The translations under genes and the position numbers were made by a program. DNA of 61,737 nt from an uncultured Verrucomicrobia subdivision 3 bacterium (GTDB taxonomy: Bacteria > Verrucomicrobiota > Verrucomicrobiia > Limisphaerales > UBA11358). Location of the stretch: NCBI GenBank assembly GCA_903917705.1, contig CAIXBQ010000005.1, forward strand, positions 1 through 61,737. Reading direction: 5' to 3'. Every line of letters starts with the position of its first letter. Position 1 is the stretch's first letter. Shown piece by piece: positions 46,127-54,961 of this stretch. The notes beneath the pieces are model-generated. The model worked only from the letters and a program-made list of their open reading frames with translations, did no database searches and had not been told where the DNA came from.

Positions 46127-46729
46127 ATGAACGAGTGGAACATCCAGTCCCGCGCGCACGCCTGCGAGGCGTGCACCCAGCCGTTTGCCGACCGGCAACC
46201 GTATCACACGGTTTTGTTCGAGGAGGCGAGGGAGCTGCGCCGTTCGGACATCTGTGTGCCGTGCGCGACCAAGGCGGGCGACGCACGCACCCGCGCCGGT
46301 TTCATCTCGCAATGGCAGGGAATTTACGAGGCGCCGCCCGCACACCCGGTCGAGGCCATCCAGAAGGAGACCGCCGAGACGGTGCTGCGCAAGTTGATCG
46401 AGCAGAACGATCCGCGTTATGCGCCCGCCGCGTATATCCTGGCGGTCATGCTCGAGCGCAAACGCATCCTTAAAGTCAAGGAGCAGCTCCACCGCGACGG
46501 CCAGCGCATTTTCGTCTATGAACAGCCGAAGACAGGCGACATTTTTACGATTGCCGATCCGAACCTGCATCTCGGCCAGCTGGAACAGGTGCAGCACGAC
46601 GTGGCGCAGTTGCTGGAGCACGGCTTGAATCCACCGGCGGCGGAAGCCCCGGCTCCGTCAGTGGAAGCAACCCCCGCCGCTGTTACCGAACCTGTGCCAG
46701 CGCCGGTCGAACCCACGGCGGCCAATTAA
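46127..46729 (+). CDS. conserved hypothetical protein with two Cys pairs, 200 aa
   Basis: The N-terminal 60 residues hold two CxxC pairs (CEAC and CVPC), suggesting a zinc ribbon. The middle, AETVLRKLIEQNDPRYAPAA and VMLERKRILKVKEQ, is helical. The C-terminal 45 residues are a Pro/Ala/Val-rich tail (APAPSVEATPAAV). I do not recognise a named family. It is 6 bases upstream of rnc on the same strand and likely co-transcribed, which hints at an RNA-related role only by context. Confidence 0.72.
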   Translation: MNEWNIQSRAHACEACTQPFADRQPYHTVLFEEARELRRSDICVPCATKAGDARTRAGFISQWQGIYEAPPAHPVEAIQKETAETVLRKLIEQNDPRYAPAAYILAVMLERKRILKVKEQLHRDGQRIFVYEQPKTGDIFTIADPNLHLGQLEQVQHDVAQLLEHGLNPPAAEAPAPSVEATPAAVTEPVPAPVEPTAAN

Positions 46730-46735
46730 GACGCC

Positions 46736-47425
46736 GTGTCCGAACTCGCCGCATTTCAAGCACGCCTCGGCTATTCGTTCCGCGACGAAAACCATCTGCG
46801 CCTTGCGCTGACCCACCCGTCCATCGCGCATGAAGCCAATATGGCGACCGAACACAATCAGCGACTGGAATTTCTCGGTGACTCGGTTCTCGGACTGGTG
46901 CTCACCTGGCAGATCTACGATAAGTTTCCCGGAGCCGATGAGGGTTCGCTCACGAAGTCTCGCGCCAAGCTGGTGAACGCCGGTTCGCTGGCCGCGCATG
47001 GCCGTGCGCTCGGCCTCGGCGCGCATTTGATTTTGAGCCGCGGCGAAGAGAACACCGGCGGTCGGGATCGCGCCTCGGCGCTGGCCGACGCGTTCGAGGC
47101 ATTGCTCGGCGCCATTTTTTTGGACGGCGGTTTTGGCGCCGCGCGGGAATTTATCCTGCGCGAATTCGCCGCTGAATTCAGCGCGCTGGCCGAACCGGCG
47201 GGAATTGATAACCCCAAGGGCGAGTTGCAGGAGCTGCTCCAGTCCCGTTCACCGAATGCGCCGCAGTATCAGTTTGTTTCCGCGAGCGGGCCGGATCATG
47301 ACCGCGATTTCGAGTGTGCCGTGCTGCACGACGGCGTGGAACTGGCGCGCGGCTGCGGCAAAAGCAAAAAGGCCGCCGAGAGCGAAGCGGCTCTGGCGGC
47401 CCTGCAAAAACTGCGCGTTCAATAA
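46736..47425 (+). CDS. rnc: ribonuclease III
   Basis: RNase III cleaves double-stranded RNA in rRNA and mRNA processing. The signature is NQRLEFLGDSVLGLVL, with LADAFEALLGAIFLDGG carrying the second set of metal-binding acidic residues. The C-terminal dsRBD starts at about NPKGELQELLQS and ends KSKKAAESEAALAALQKL. Length 229 aa is normal. The start is GTG at 46736. Its stop overlaps the stop of moeB from the other strand by 7 bases. Confidence 0.95.
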   Translation: MSELAAFQARLGYSFRDENHLRLALTHPSIAHEANMATEHNQRLEFLGDSVLGLVLTWQIYDKFPGADEGSLTKSRAKLVNAGSLAAHGRALGLGAHLILSRGEENTGGRDRASALADAFEALLGAIFLDGGFGAAREFILREFAAEFSALAEPAGIDNPKGELQELLQSRSPNAPQYQFVSASGPDHDRDFECAVLHDGVELARGCGKSKKAAESEAALAALQKLRVQ

Positions 47426-48564
47426 CGTGGCACGTTGCGGTCGATTTCTTCCGACCAGGCCGTGATGCCGCCTTTCACGCTTTTGACGTATTTAAAGCCC
47501 TGCTGGCGCAGGAAAGCCAGCGCTTTCATCGAGCGCACGCCGGCCTTGCAATGCAGGTAATATTGCGTGTTCGGGTCCAACTCGGTGAAGCGGTTCGCCA
47601 GCTCGCTCAATGGCAGCAGCGGCACGCCCGCCACCTTTGCGATCTCGTATTCGTCAGCCTCGCGCACATCCACGACTTTGATGCCAAGCCCCGGATTATC
47701 CAAAGCCTTCTTCATGTCCTGCACGGTGACTTCGTCCGGGTTGCCGGCGCTTTCCGGCTCCGGCACGATGCCGCAGAACGTCTCGTAATCAATCAATTCC
47801 TTGATCGTCGGATGCTCGCCGCAAATCGGGCATTGCGGATCCCGGCGCAATTTCAATTCACGGAACTTCATGTCCAGCGCATTGAACAGCATTAAACGAC
47901 CGACCAGCAAATTGCCCTTGCCGAGCGCGAGCTTGAGAATTTCGGTTGCTTGAATGCAGCCGATGATGCCGGGCAACACCCCCAGCACGCCGCCTTCCGC
48001 GCAACTCGGCACCATGCCGGGCGGCGGCGGTTCGGGATAAAGGCAGCGATAACACGGCCCGCCCAGATGCGGGGCGAACACGCTCGCCTGTCCCTCGAAC
48101 CGGAAAATCGAACCATAGACATTCGGCTTCTTGAGCAGCACGCAGGCGTCGTTCGTCAGGTAGCGCGTCGGAAAATTATCCGTGCCGTCCACCACAATGT
48201 CGTAGGGCCGGATGAGGTCGAGCGCGTTTTCACTCGTGATGCGCGTGTTATGGATGACGACTTCGCAGTTGGGATTGATGCCGTGAATTGTTTCCTTTGC
48301 CGACTCAGCCTTGGAACGGCCCACATCCGCATCCGTATGGAGGATCTGCCGCTGCAGGTTGGAATAATCCACCGTGTCGAAATCAACGATGCCGATCTTG
48401 CCGATGCCGGCGGCAGCCAGATACATGGCGATGGGCGAGCCAAGGCCGCCCGCACCGATGCACAGCACGCTGGCGGCTTTGATTTTCTTTTGCCCGGCCA
48501 GGCCGACTTCCGGCAGGATCAGGTGCCGCGAATAGCGGCGGATCTCTTCATTGTTCAATTCCAT
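47419..48564 (-). CDS. moeB: MoeB/ThiF-type adenylyltransferase with C-terminal rhodanese domain
   Basis: E1-like enzyme that adenylates the C-terminus of MoaD or ThiS-type proteins, with a sulfurtransferase domain fused. The ATP-binding core is CIGAGGLGSPIAMYLAAAGI followed by DFDTVDYSNLQRQ. The zinc cysteines are CYRC (about 172) and CPIC. The rhodanese domain has YYLHCKAGVRSMKALAFL with the catalytic Cys. Length 381 aa matches the fused form. No other molybdopterin or thiamine gene is near, so the pathway is undecided. It is convergent with rnc, with a 7-base overlap. Confidence 0.92.
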   Translation of the reverse strand: MELNNEEIRRYSRHLILPEVGLAGQKKIKAASVLCIGAGGLGSPIAMYLAAAGIGKIGIVDFDTVDYSNLQRQILHTDADVGRSKAESAKETIHGINPNCEVVIHNTRITSENALDLIRPYDIVVDGTDNFPTRYLTNDACVLLKKPNVYGSIFRFEGQASVFAPHLGGPCYRCLYPEPPPPGMVPSCAEGGVLGVLPGIIGCIQATEILKLALGKGNLLVGRLMLFNALDMKFRELKLRRDPQCPICGEHPTIKELIDYETFCGIVPEPESAGNPDEVTVQDMKKALDNPGLGIKVVDVREADEYEIAKVAGVPLLPLSELANRFTELDPNTQYYLHCKAGVRSMKALAFLRQQGFKYVKSVKGGITAWSEEIDRNVPRY

Positions 48565-48625
48565 AAATCAAGTCGGGCAAGATATGGCATAAACGTGAGA
48601 AATCAAGTCGCGCGAACCGCGATAC

Positions 48626-48952
48626 CTAATCCACCTTTACTGAAAACATTTTCAAGCCCACCGTGCCCGCGACGATCATCACCAGGCAAACAATGCGGCC
48701 CACCTCGCGCGGCTCGCCAAACATTATCATGCCCAGTGCCGCCGTGCCCGCCGCGCCGATACCCGTCCACACCGCGTAAGCCGTCCCCATCGGGATGGTT
48801 TTCAGCGACAGCGACAGCAGGAAGAAGCTGAGCGTCATCGTTGCGAACGTCGCCGCCGTGGGCCAGAGCCGCGTGAAGCCGCAGGTGTATTTCAGACCAA
48901 TGGCCCAGCCGATTTCCAGAAGCCCGGCGGCGATGAGAAAAATCCAGTTCAT
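48626..48952 (-). CDS. gdx: SMR-family transporter, Gdx/SugE-like
   Basis: A 108-aa small multidrug resistance protein with four membrane helices. The essential Glu is in LIAAGLLEIGWAIGLKYTCG near residue 13, and the signature LKTIPMGTAYAVWTGIGAAG matches the SugE/Gdx guanidinium exporter branch (W-T-G-I-G-A). It would act as a dual-topology dimer. I looked for a guanidine riboswitch upstream of its start and see none. It stands alone next to a decayed gene. Confidence 0.9.
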   Translation of the reverse strand: MNWIFLIAAGLLEIGWAIGLKYTCGFTRLWPTAATFATMTLSFFLLSLSLKTIPMGTAYAVWTGIGAAGTAALGMIMFGEPREVGRIVCLVMIVAGTVGLKMFSVKVD

Positions 48953-49032
48953 AAAAGTATCAAAAGTTTAACCGCGATGACGCAATAGATGCGAACCAGA
49001 AAATTTAAAATCTTCTTTTGCAGAAGGGGAGG

Positions 49033-49459
49033 TCAACTCTCCGAATCGATAAACCATCTTGTTCCCTCCCGCTGTGTCAAAGCCATCAGATTTGAAAGAG
49101 GATTGGCGACTTCTTCCCATTCGCCGGTTTCATGGCCGTAAAACATCACCGGGGGATCACGCTTGGGATCGATTGTGTCTGCATCGCCCCAACCTACATT
49201 TGCAATCTTAAACCGGCTTCGCATCCAGCCAGGTGTCACGGATGTTTTCCCAGTCTGCGGGCTCGTAGAAGGCGATCTGCCAATTCGCTTTTCGCGCTGG
49301 CATTTGTGCTGACCACTTCAAGGTTGCCCCCCAGAATCTCCCCTCCAACATTTTAAAGCGCTTTGATGCCTTGTGGCAGCGAGTGTCCGAAGTGTGGTTC
49401 AATGCCTTGAGGGTATGGGGTAAGCAAACACGTTTTAAAGCGCTTGGTGTGGGCGGCAA
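49033..49459 (-). pseudogene. frameshifted SUKH (SMI1/KNR4)-like gene
   Basis: Two overlapping minus-strand frames share one apparent protein. The first has NWQIAFYEPADWENIRDTWL and runs out at 49208. The second has FKIANVGWGDADTIDPKRD and PPVMFYGHETGEWEEVANPL, and ends at 49033. The second part resembles the end of SUKH domains (PV.FY.HETGE..E.VA), found in many toxin-immunity proteins. A one-base change near 49225 would join them. I cannot tell a real frameshift from a sequence error. The gene-poor stretch 48953-49487 is filled by this remnant. Confidence 0.4.
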
Positions 49460-49487
49460 GTTCTTCCTTGACCATTCGGCGGCGAAA

Positions 49488-50777
49488 TCACTTCCGCATT
49501 TCCGCGCTCCTGCCGTGGGCGTCGAGGCCTTCTAGCTCGGCGAATTTTCGCACGCCTTTCAGTGCCTTCTTGAGCGAAACACGGTTGTATTCCACCACGC
49601 TCGTGCGGCGCTGAAACTGGTCCACCGTCAACCCGGCGAAGCTCGCACCCGCGCCGTCGGTCGGGAGCACGTGGCTCGGCCCGGCAATATAATCTCCCAG
49701 CACCGTCGGTGACCAGTTGCCAAGAAAAATCGCGCCCGCGGTGATGATGCCGTCACTTACCTTGCGCGCATCGCGGGTGATGACTTCGCAATGCTCCGGC
49801 GCAACCTGGTTCGCCAATTCCACGCCATCAATCAGGCTCGGCACCAGGATGAGCCAGACGTTGCGGTCGAGCACGCGCTGGATAAGTGCGCGCCGCGAGA
49901 GCCTGGGCAGTTGCTTGAATACTTCTTTTTCCACCGCCTTGAGAATTTTCGCGGAAGTGGTCACGAGCCAGACGCGTTCGTGGCCGGAACCATGCTCAGC
50001 CTGCGCCAGCATGTCGGATGCGACGTACTGCGGATTGGCCGTGTCGTCGGCCACCACCAGCAAATCGCTCGGCCCGGCAAGGAGGTCAATCGCCACGCGC
50101 CCGACGAGCAACCGCTTGGCCATGCTGACATAGGCATTGCCGGGACCGAAGATCTTCTGCACTCGACGGATGGTCTTCGTACCGTAAGCCAGCGCCGCAA
50201 TCGCCTGCGCGCCGCCAACGCGGTAAATCTCCGTTGCCCCCGCCGCCCGTGCGGCAAAGAGGATCGCCGGATTGACGGAGCCGTCCTTGCCGCATGGCGT
50301 GGTGACGACGATTTCCTTGCAGCCCGCGACTTTGGCGAGCGTGATGGTCATCAGCGCCGTCGAGACGAGCGGCGCGGTGCCGCCGGGAATATAAACGCCG
50401 ACGCGCTGGAACGGATCAAACTTTTCGCCAACGCTCGCGCCATGAGAATTCTTCGATTGCCAGCCTTTGCGCAACGATTTCTTCGCAAAACCGGCGATGT
50501 TGGCCTCCGCTTCCGCCACTGCCGCCCGCAGCGATTCATCGGCGGCGAGCGAGGCATTGAACAATTCCGCCTGGGTCACGGCGAGCTGTTCGGCGGCCAG
50601 CCTGGCGCCGTCGAATTTCTCCGTGAACTCAAGCACCGCATCGTCGCCGCGCACCTGGACTCCATGCAGGATTGCCTTGGTGCGCTGCTCGATCTCTGCG
50701 TCAAACAGGCTGGAGTCGGCGGTGGCTTCGCGTATTTTGGCGGAGAAATCTTTGTCGGTATGGCGGACGGTTTTCAT
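49488..50777 (-). CDS. hisD: histidinol dehydrogenase
   Basis: HisD oxidises histidinol to histidine (two NAD steps, Zn). The 429-aa length is typical. Visible blocks are GVYIPGGTAPLVSTALMTIT, the catalytic region IFGPGNAYVSMAKRLLVGRV, ASDMLAQAEHGSGHERVWLV with the Glu/His pair, and DYIAGPSHVLPTDGAGASFA, with Asp and His ligands. I take ATG 50777, where the family starts; the frame extends upstream without support. No other his gene is in the window. Confidence 0.94.
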   Translation of the reverse strand: MKTVRHTDKDFSAKIREATADSSLFDAEIEQRTKAILHGVQVRGDDAVLEFTEKFDGARLAAEQLAVTQAELFNASLAADESLRAAVAEAEANIAGFAKKSLRKGWQSKNSHGASVGEKFDPFQRVGVYIPGGTAPLVSTALMTITLAKVAGCKEIVVTTPCGKDGSVNPAILFAARAAGATEIYRVGGAQAIAALAYGTKTIRRVQKIFGPGNAYVSMAKRLLVGRVAIDLLAGPSDLLVVADDTANPQYVASDMLAQAEHGSGHERVWLVTTSAKILKAVEKEVFKQLPRLSRRALIQRVLDRNVWLILVPSLIDGVELANQVAPEHCEVITRDARKVSDGIITAGAIFLGNWSPTVLGDYIAGPSHVLPTDGAGASFAGLTVDQFQRRTSVVEYNRVSLKKALKGVRKFAELEGLDAHGRSAEMRK

Positions 50778-50892
50778 GGGTACAAGGTAGGGAAAAACCA
50801 CGACCAAGTCAAAATTCGCCGCATGGACAGTCATCCGCCGGCTTGCGAAAGACTTTTCTTCCGTTTTCATCTATGTTTTTCTATGTGCACCT

Positions 50893-51603
50893 GTGACCAA
50901 ACAAAATCCCATCATCGCCGCCCTCGACGTGCCGTCGGCGGAACAAGCTTTGAAACTCGCGGAGCAAATCGCGCCGGCCGTCGGCGCATTCAAAATCGGC
51001 AAGGAACTGTTCGTCGCCGCCGGACCGGATATCATACGCCGCGTGCGGGCGACCGGCGCAAGCGTGTTCCTGGATTTGAAATTTCACGACATCCCGAACA
51101 CCGTCGCCAAGGCCGTCGCCTCCGCCGTGCGGCTCGACGTGCAAATGCTCACCGTCCACTCCAGCGGCGGCAGCGAGATGATGCGCGCTGCGGAAAAATC
51201 CGCGCAGGACACGGCCCGGGCGCTCGACCGGCCAGGGCCGCTCGTTCTCGGCGTGACTGTGCTCACCAGCATGGACGGCAGCGCCCTGGCCGAGATCGGC
51301 TGTGAAACCAAAGTCGGGGATCAGGTCGAACGGCTGGCATCGCTGGCGGTGAAGTCGGGGTTGCGCGGGCTGGTCTGCTCGCCGCTAGAAATCGCTGACC
51401 TGCGAAAGATCCTGCCAGGCCACATCCAGCTCGTCACGCCCGGCATCCGCACTGGCGCGGAAAAGGCAGATGACCAGAAGCGGACACTCACGCCGCTCGA
51501 AGCCATCCAGGCAGGCGCCACCTGGCTGGTGATTGGTCGGCCGATTTACGCGGCGGAAAATCCGCGCGCGGCAGCGGAAAAGATTTTGGCATCACTTTTT
51601 TAG
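50893..51603 (+). CDS. pyrF: orotidine 5'-phosphate decarboxylase
   Basis: PyrF makes UMP in the last step of pyrimidine synthesis. The 236-aa protein starts with IIAALDVPSAEQALKLAEQI, has the catalytic DLKFHDIPNTVAKA (D-x-K-x2-D), and the phosphate-binding LVTPGIRTGAEKADDQKR and LVIGRPIYAAENP. The start is GTG at 50893. It is divergent from hisD, with 115 bases between, and followed 35 bases later by the ABM-domain gene. Confidence 0.95.
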   Translation: MTKQNPIIAALDVPSAEQALKLAEQIAPAVGAFKIGKELFVAAGPDIIRRVRATGASVFLDLKFHDIPNTVAKAVASAVRLDVQMLTVHSSGGSEMMRAAEKSAQDTARALDRPGPLVLGVTVLTSMDGSALAEIGCETKVGDQVERLASLAVKSGLRGLVCSPLEIADLRKILPGHIQLVTPGIRTGAEKADDQKRTLTPLEAIQAGATWLVIGRPIYAAENPRAAAEKILASLF

Positions 51604-51638
51604 TCATCGTTGGCATCGAACAAACACCCTTTTAGAAT

Positions 51639-51938
51639 ATGAGCACTAAAACCCTCACTGTTGTGGCGACGTTTCAAGCCAAACCGGGCAAGGAAGCCGA
51701 ACTGAAAGCCGCCCTGATCAATCTAGTCGCCCCCACGCGCAAGGAGGCGGGATGCCTTAATTACGATCTTCACCGGCTGCCGGCGGACCCGGGGAAATTC
51801 CTCTTTCACGAAAACTGGACCAGCAAGGCGCATCTCGACGCGCACCTCCAAAGTCCGCACATCAAAACGCTATTGCCGCGGCTGGGCGATCTAGCCATGG
51901 GGCTGCCGGAAATCAACCTCTGGGAGAAAATCGCCTAG
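51639..51938 (+). CDS. antibiotic biosynthesis monooxygenase (ABM) domain protein
   Basis: A 99-aa ABM-fold protein: LTVVATFQAKPGKEAELKAA and later LINLVAPTRKEAGCLNYDLH, then FLFHENWTSKAHLDAHLQSP with the conserved E-W and HL residues. It resembles putative quinol monooxygenases (YgiN-like). Its stop overlaps the end of the nucleoside phosphorylase gene on the other strand. It is probably co-transcribed with pyrF, but no functional link is apparent. Confidence 0.88.
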   Translation: MSTKTLTVVATFQAKPGKEAELKAALINLVAPTRKEAGCLNYDLHRLPADPGKFLFHENWTSKAHLDAHLQSPHIKTLLPRLGDLAMGLPEINLWEKIA

Positions 51939-53245
51939 CGCAAAATGATTTCCAGGACGCGTGGCTCGGGGGGAGGTCGCCTGGCGGATATTTGAAAAGC
52001 TGTTTTCAGCCGGGCAGCTGCCAACCCGGCTCGAACCGGATCAGCCGCGTGGACCCGGCATAAACCACCGGATTTTTCCACTCGCTCGCCGGGCTTGGCG
52101 ATCCGGTCCACCCCCACGTCGTAATTGATGACAGAGTCTTTCATAATCCGGCCACCACCGAGATCACGTATGACTTCCCCCATGGCGCGGGCATCGCACT
52201 TGGAAACATAGCCGGCCTTGTCCGCGTTCACTTCGGCGACGAATCTGGTTGTGGAATCCTGCGCCAGCTTGCGGTTGAAGGCGTTCAAATCTGCGCCTTG
52301 GGCAGCCAGCATTTCGTCCCATTTCTGCCGGGGCAGGCCGGAGTCCAAACAAGCCTCCGCCAGTATGCGCGCGGCGGCGAACGATTTTGCCGACCTTGTT
52401 TGAACCAGCAGATGCGCGGCGGAATCAAGGACCAGCTCCAGCAAATCCGCAGGACCTTTGCCAGCAAGACATTCGACGCTTTCTTTGACTTCCAGCCAGT
52501 TGCCGGCTGCGCGGCCAAGCGGGGTGTTCATGTCCGTCAGCATTGCGCGGGTGCGGGTGCCACACTCGTTGCCAAGGGCCACCATGGCTTTTGCGAGCTT
52601 GCGCGCGGCGCCTTTGGTTTGCATGAAAGCAGCACTGCCGAATTTCACATCAAGGATGAGCGCATCCAGGCCTTCGGCGAGTTTCTTGGAAAGAATGGAG
52701 GCGACGATGAGGGAAAGGCTTGGCACGGTACCCGTGGCGTCTCGCAGGGAGTAAATTCTTTTGTCTGCCGGAACCATCGTGTCCGTCTGGCCGCAGATAA
52801 CGCAACCGACCTTGTGGACTTGGGCCATGATTCGCGCCGCGGGCAACTGCGTTTGAAAGCCTGGAATGGAATCCAGCTTGTCAAGCGTACCGCCGGTGAT
52901 GCCGAGACCGCGGCCGGAAATCATCGGCACCCGGAACCCGAGGCACGCCAGCAGGGGCGCCAGCGGCAGCGACACCTTGTCGCCGATGCCGCCGGTGGAA
53001 TGTTTGTCCACCAGCGGACGCTCGTCCCGAGGGAATTTCAACACGTCGCCGGAATCGCGCATAGCCAGCGTGAGCGCGGTGGTTTCGGCGGTATCAAGCC
53101 CGCGAAAATAGACGGCCATGAGCATCGCGGCCATCTGGTAGTCGGGGATTTCCCCGGCGGTGAATTCGCGGATGAAATTCTGGATCTCGCCACGCGTGAG
53201 GGTTTTGCCTTCACGTTTCGCTTCGATGAGCGAAAGAAAATTCAC
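51935..53245 (-). CDS. deoA: thymidine / pyrimidine-nucleoside phosphorylase
   Basis: The enzyme splits thymidine (or other pyrimidine nucleosides) with phosphate. The 436-aa sequence has the phosphate loop LVDKHSTGGIGDKVSLPLAP, the signature MISGRGLGITGGTLDKLDSI, and MQTKGAARKLAKAMV. A C-terminal lid is present (VEKSGGLCRVHAADP). Length and the Lys/Ser pattern do not separate deoA from pdp. It starts 3 bases after the fabF stop codon, so it is appended to the fatty-acid operon. Confidence 0.93.
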   Translation of the reverse strand: MNFLSLIEAKREGKTLTRGEIQNFIREFTAGEIPDYQMAAMLMAVYFRGLDTAETTALTLAMRDSGDVLKFPRDERPLVDKHSTGGIGDKVSLPLAPLLACLGFRVPMISGRGLGITGGTLDKLDSIPGFQTQLPAARIMAQVHKVGCVICGQTDTMVPADKRIYSLRDATGTVPSLSLIVASILSKKLAEGLDALILDVKFGSAAFMQTKGAARKLAKAMVALGNECGTRTRAMLTDMNTPLGRAAGNWLEVKESVECLAGKGPADLLELVLDSAAHLLVQTRSAKSFAAARILAEACLDSGLPRQKWDEMLAAQGADLNAFNRKLAQDSTTRFVAEVNADKAGYVSKCDARAMGEVIRDLGGGRIMKDSVINYDVGVDRIAKPGERVEKSGGLCRVHAADPVRAGLAAARLKTAFQISARRPPPEPRVLEIILR

Positions 53246-53248
53246 GGG

Positions 53249-54508
53249 TCAGCCGACAAATTTCTTTGCCGCGATGGTCGAGTTGTGGCCGCCAAAACCA
53301 AACGAGTTGTTGACGATGGCATTGACCGGCATCTGGCGCGCGGTGTTCGCCACATAGTCCAAATCGCATTCGGAATCTGGATTTTGCAGGTTGATGGTCG
53401 GCGGCACGATGCCGTGCTTGATGGCGAGCGTGCAGACGGTCATTTCCACAGCGCCGGCGGCGCCCAGCATGTGGCCGGTGGCGCCTTTGGTCGAATTGAC
53501 GACGAGCTTGCGCGCATGGTCGCCAAAAACGGATTTGACAGCCTGCGTCTCGCAGACATCGCCCTGTGGCGTGGAAGTGCCGTGGGCGTTGATGTAATCC
53601 ACGTCGGTCAGATTAAGCCCGCCGGTGCGCAGGGCCATTTTCATGCACCGCGCCGCTCCTTCGCCGCCGGGAGACGGCGCCGTGAGATGGTGCGCGTCCG
53701 CGGTGTTGCCGTATCCGGATATTTCACAATAAATCTGCGCCCCGCGCTTTTTCGCGTGCTCCAATTCTTCAAGCACGAGCACTCCGGCACCTTCGCCCAT
53801 GACAAAACCGTCGCGGTCCTTGTCGAATGGGCGGGAGGCATGTTTGGGGTCATCATTGCGCGTGCTCATGGCCTTCATGGCGCAGAACCCGCCGATGCCG
53901 ATGGGGATGACGGCCGCCTCGGAACCGCCGGCAAACATCACTTGCGCGTCGCCGGCCTTGATGGTGCGCCAGGCTTCGCCGATGGCATGATTGGCGGTTG
54001 CGCAGGCGGAGCAGGTGGCAAAATTCGGTCCCCGCAGATTGAAATACATAGAAATGAGGCCGGACGCCATGTTGCTGATAAGCATCGGTATGGTGAACGG
54101 CGACATGCGACCAGGCCCACGCTGGAGCAGGATTTTGTGCTGCTCGGTCGTGGTGTGCAGTCCGCCAATCCCGGAGCCGAGGAACACGCCGATTTCGTCG
54201 AGGTTTTCCTTTTCGAGTTCGAGGCCGGAATCCTTCAGGGCGCTCCATGCTGCATAGACGCCGAATTGCGAATAGCGGTCGGTGCGGCGGATTTCCTTGG
54301 GTGAAGGAAAGGCGGGTGCCGGGTCAAAGTTTTTCACCTCGCCCGCGATCTGCGTATCGAACGCGGCGGCGTCAAACGCGGTGATTTTGTCGATGCCACA
54401 CTGGCCGGCAATGAGATTTTGCCAGAACGTGTTCAGATCGTGGCCGAGCGGCGTGACGACGCCCAGGCCGGTGATGACGACGCGACGGTCGGTATAATTG
54501 TTTGCCAT
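53249..54508 (-). CDS. fabF: 3-oxoacyl-ACP synthase II (KAS II)
   Basis: FabF elongates acyl-ACP with malonyl-ACP. The 419-aa protein has VVITGLGVVTPLGHDLNTFW, the catalytic Cys in FATCSACATANHAIGEAW, and the two His in NAHGTSTPQGD and STKGATGHMLGAAGAVE. It ends with FGFGGHNSTI. It is third in the fabG-acpP-fabF row after fabD, with acpP 66 bases upstream and a hairpin between them. Confidence 0.97.
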   Translation of the reverse strand: MANNYTDRRVVITGLGVVTPLGHDLNTFWQNLIAGQCGIDKITAFDAAAFDTQIAGEVKNFDPAPAFPSPKEIRRTDRYSQFGVYAAWSALKDSGLELEKENLDEIGVFLGSGIGGLHTTTEQHKILLQRGPGRMSPFTIPMLISNMASGLISMYFNLRGPNFATCSACATANHAIGEAWRTIKAGDAQVMFAGGSEAAVIPIGIGGFCAMKAMSTRNDDPKHASRPFDKDRDGFVMGEGAGVLVLEELEHAKKRGAQIYCEISGYGNTADAHHLTAPSPGGEGAARCMKMALRTGGLNLTDVDYINAHGTSTPQGDVCETQAVKSVFGDHARKLVVNSTKGATGHMLGAAGAVEMTVCTLAIKHGIVPPTINLQNPDSECDLDYVANTARQMPVNAIVNNSFGFGGHNSTIAAKKFVG

Positions 54509-54521
54509 GACAAAATCAAAC

Positions 54522-54557
54522 GGGGCAGTTCGGGCTGTGTCCAGCCTAAACTGCCCC
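54522..54557. promoter_or_regulatory. intercistronic hairpin between acpP and fabF
   Basis: GGGGCAGTT (54522-54530) pairs with AACTGCCCC (54549-54557), and inside it GGCTG pairs with CAGCC, so the whole forms one long stem. It lies between the acpP stop and the fabF start on the minus strand. There is no T-run after it, so partial termination, RNA processing or stabilisation of the acpP mRNA is more likely than a full terminator. Confidence 0.7.
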
Positions 54558-54574
54558 AGCGGTTCAAATTTCTC

Positions 54575-54817
54575 TTACTTGGCGGATTCTTCGACGTATT
54601 TGATCACATCGCCCACGCTTTGGAGCTTTTCGGCCTGTTCGTCCGGCACTTCGATGCCGAATTCTTCTTCCAGCGCCATCACCAGCTCGACGGTGTCGAG
54701 CGAATCAGCGCCGAGATCTTCGATGAACTTCGCCTGCGGAGTCACTTGGTCGGGTTTCACGCCGAGTTGTTCCACGACGATGTCCTTTACACGTTGGTCA
54801 ATTGGTTTGTCTGACAT
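54575..54817 (-). CDS. acpP: acyl carrier protein
   Basis: An 80-aa ACP with the phosphopantetheine-attachment Ser in [20 protein letters not shown]. The N-terminal helix [12 protein letters not shown] and C-terminal [10 protein letters not shown] are standard. Acidic throughout. It is between fabG and fabF. Confidence 0.97.
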   Translation of the reverse strand: MSDKPIDQRVKDIVVEQLGVKPDQVTPQAKFIEDLGADSLDTVELVMALEEEFGIEVPDEQAEKLQSVGDVIKYVEESAK

Positions 54818-54961
54818 AATTTTGACTATCTATCTAGCTTGCAACCGCCGCAACCGTCAAGCCTCGATTTCAATTTTATTTTGCCTGGAATGTTAATTAT
54901 TGTTGCCACCCTTCCGCCAAAACTCCGGCGCAGCGTATAACCCTTCATGCTGCAACGGTTT

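Noticed and set aside
48953..49032. Guanidine riboswitch upstream of the Gdx/SugE-like gene
   Set aside because: I looked for the conserved ACGR-type loops and paired arms in the leader and saw neither; the available leader is short and A-rich.
52298..54304. A 668-codon plus-strand frame opposite deoA and fabF
   Set aside because: Spans two genes with intact catalytic motifs on the other strand; no family features.
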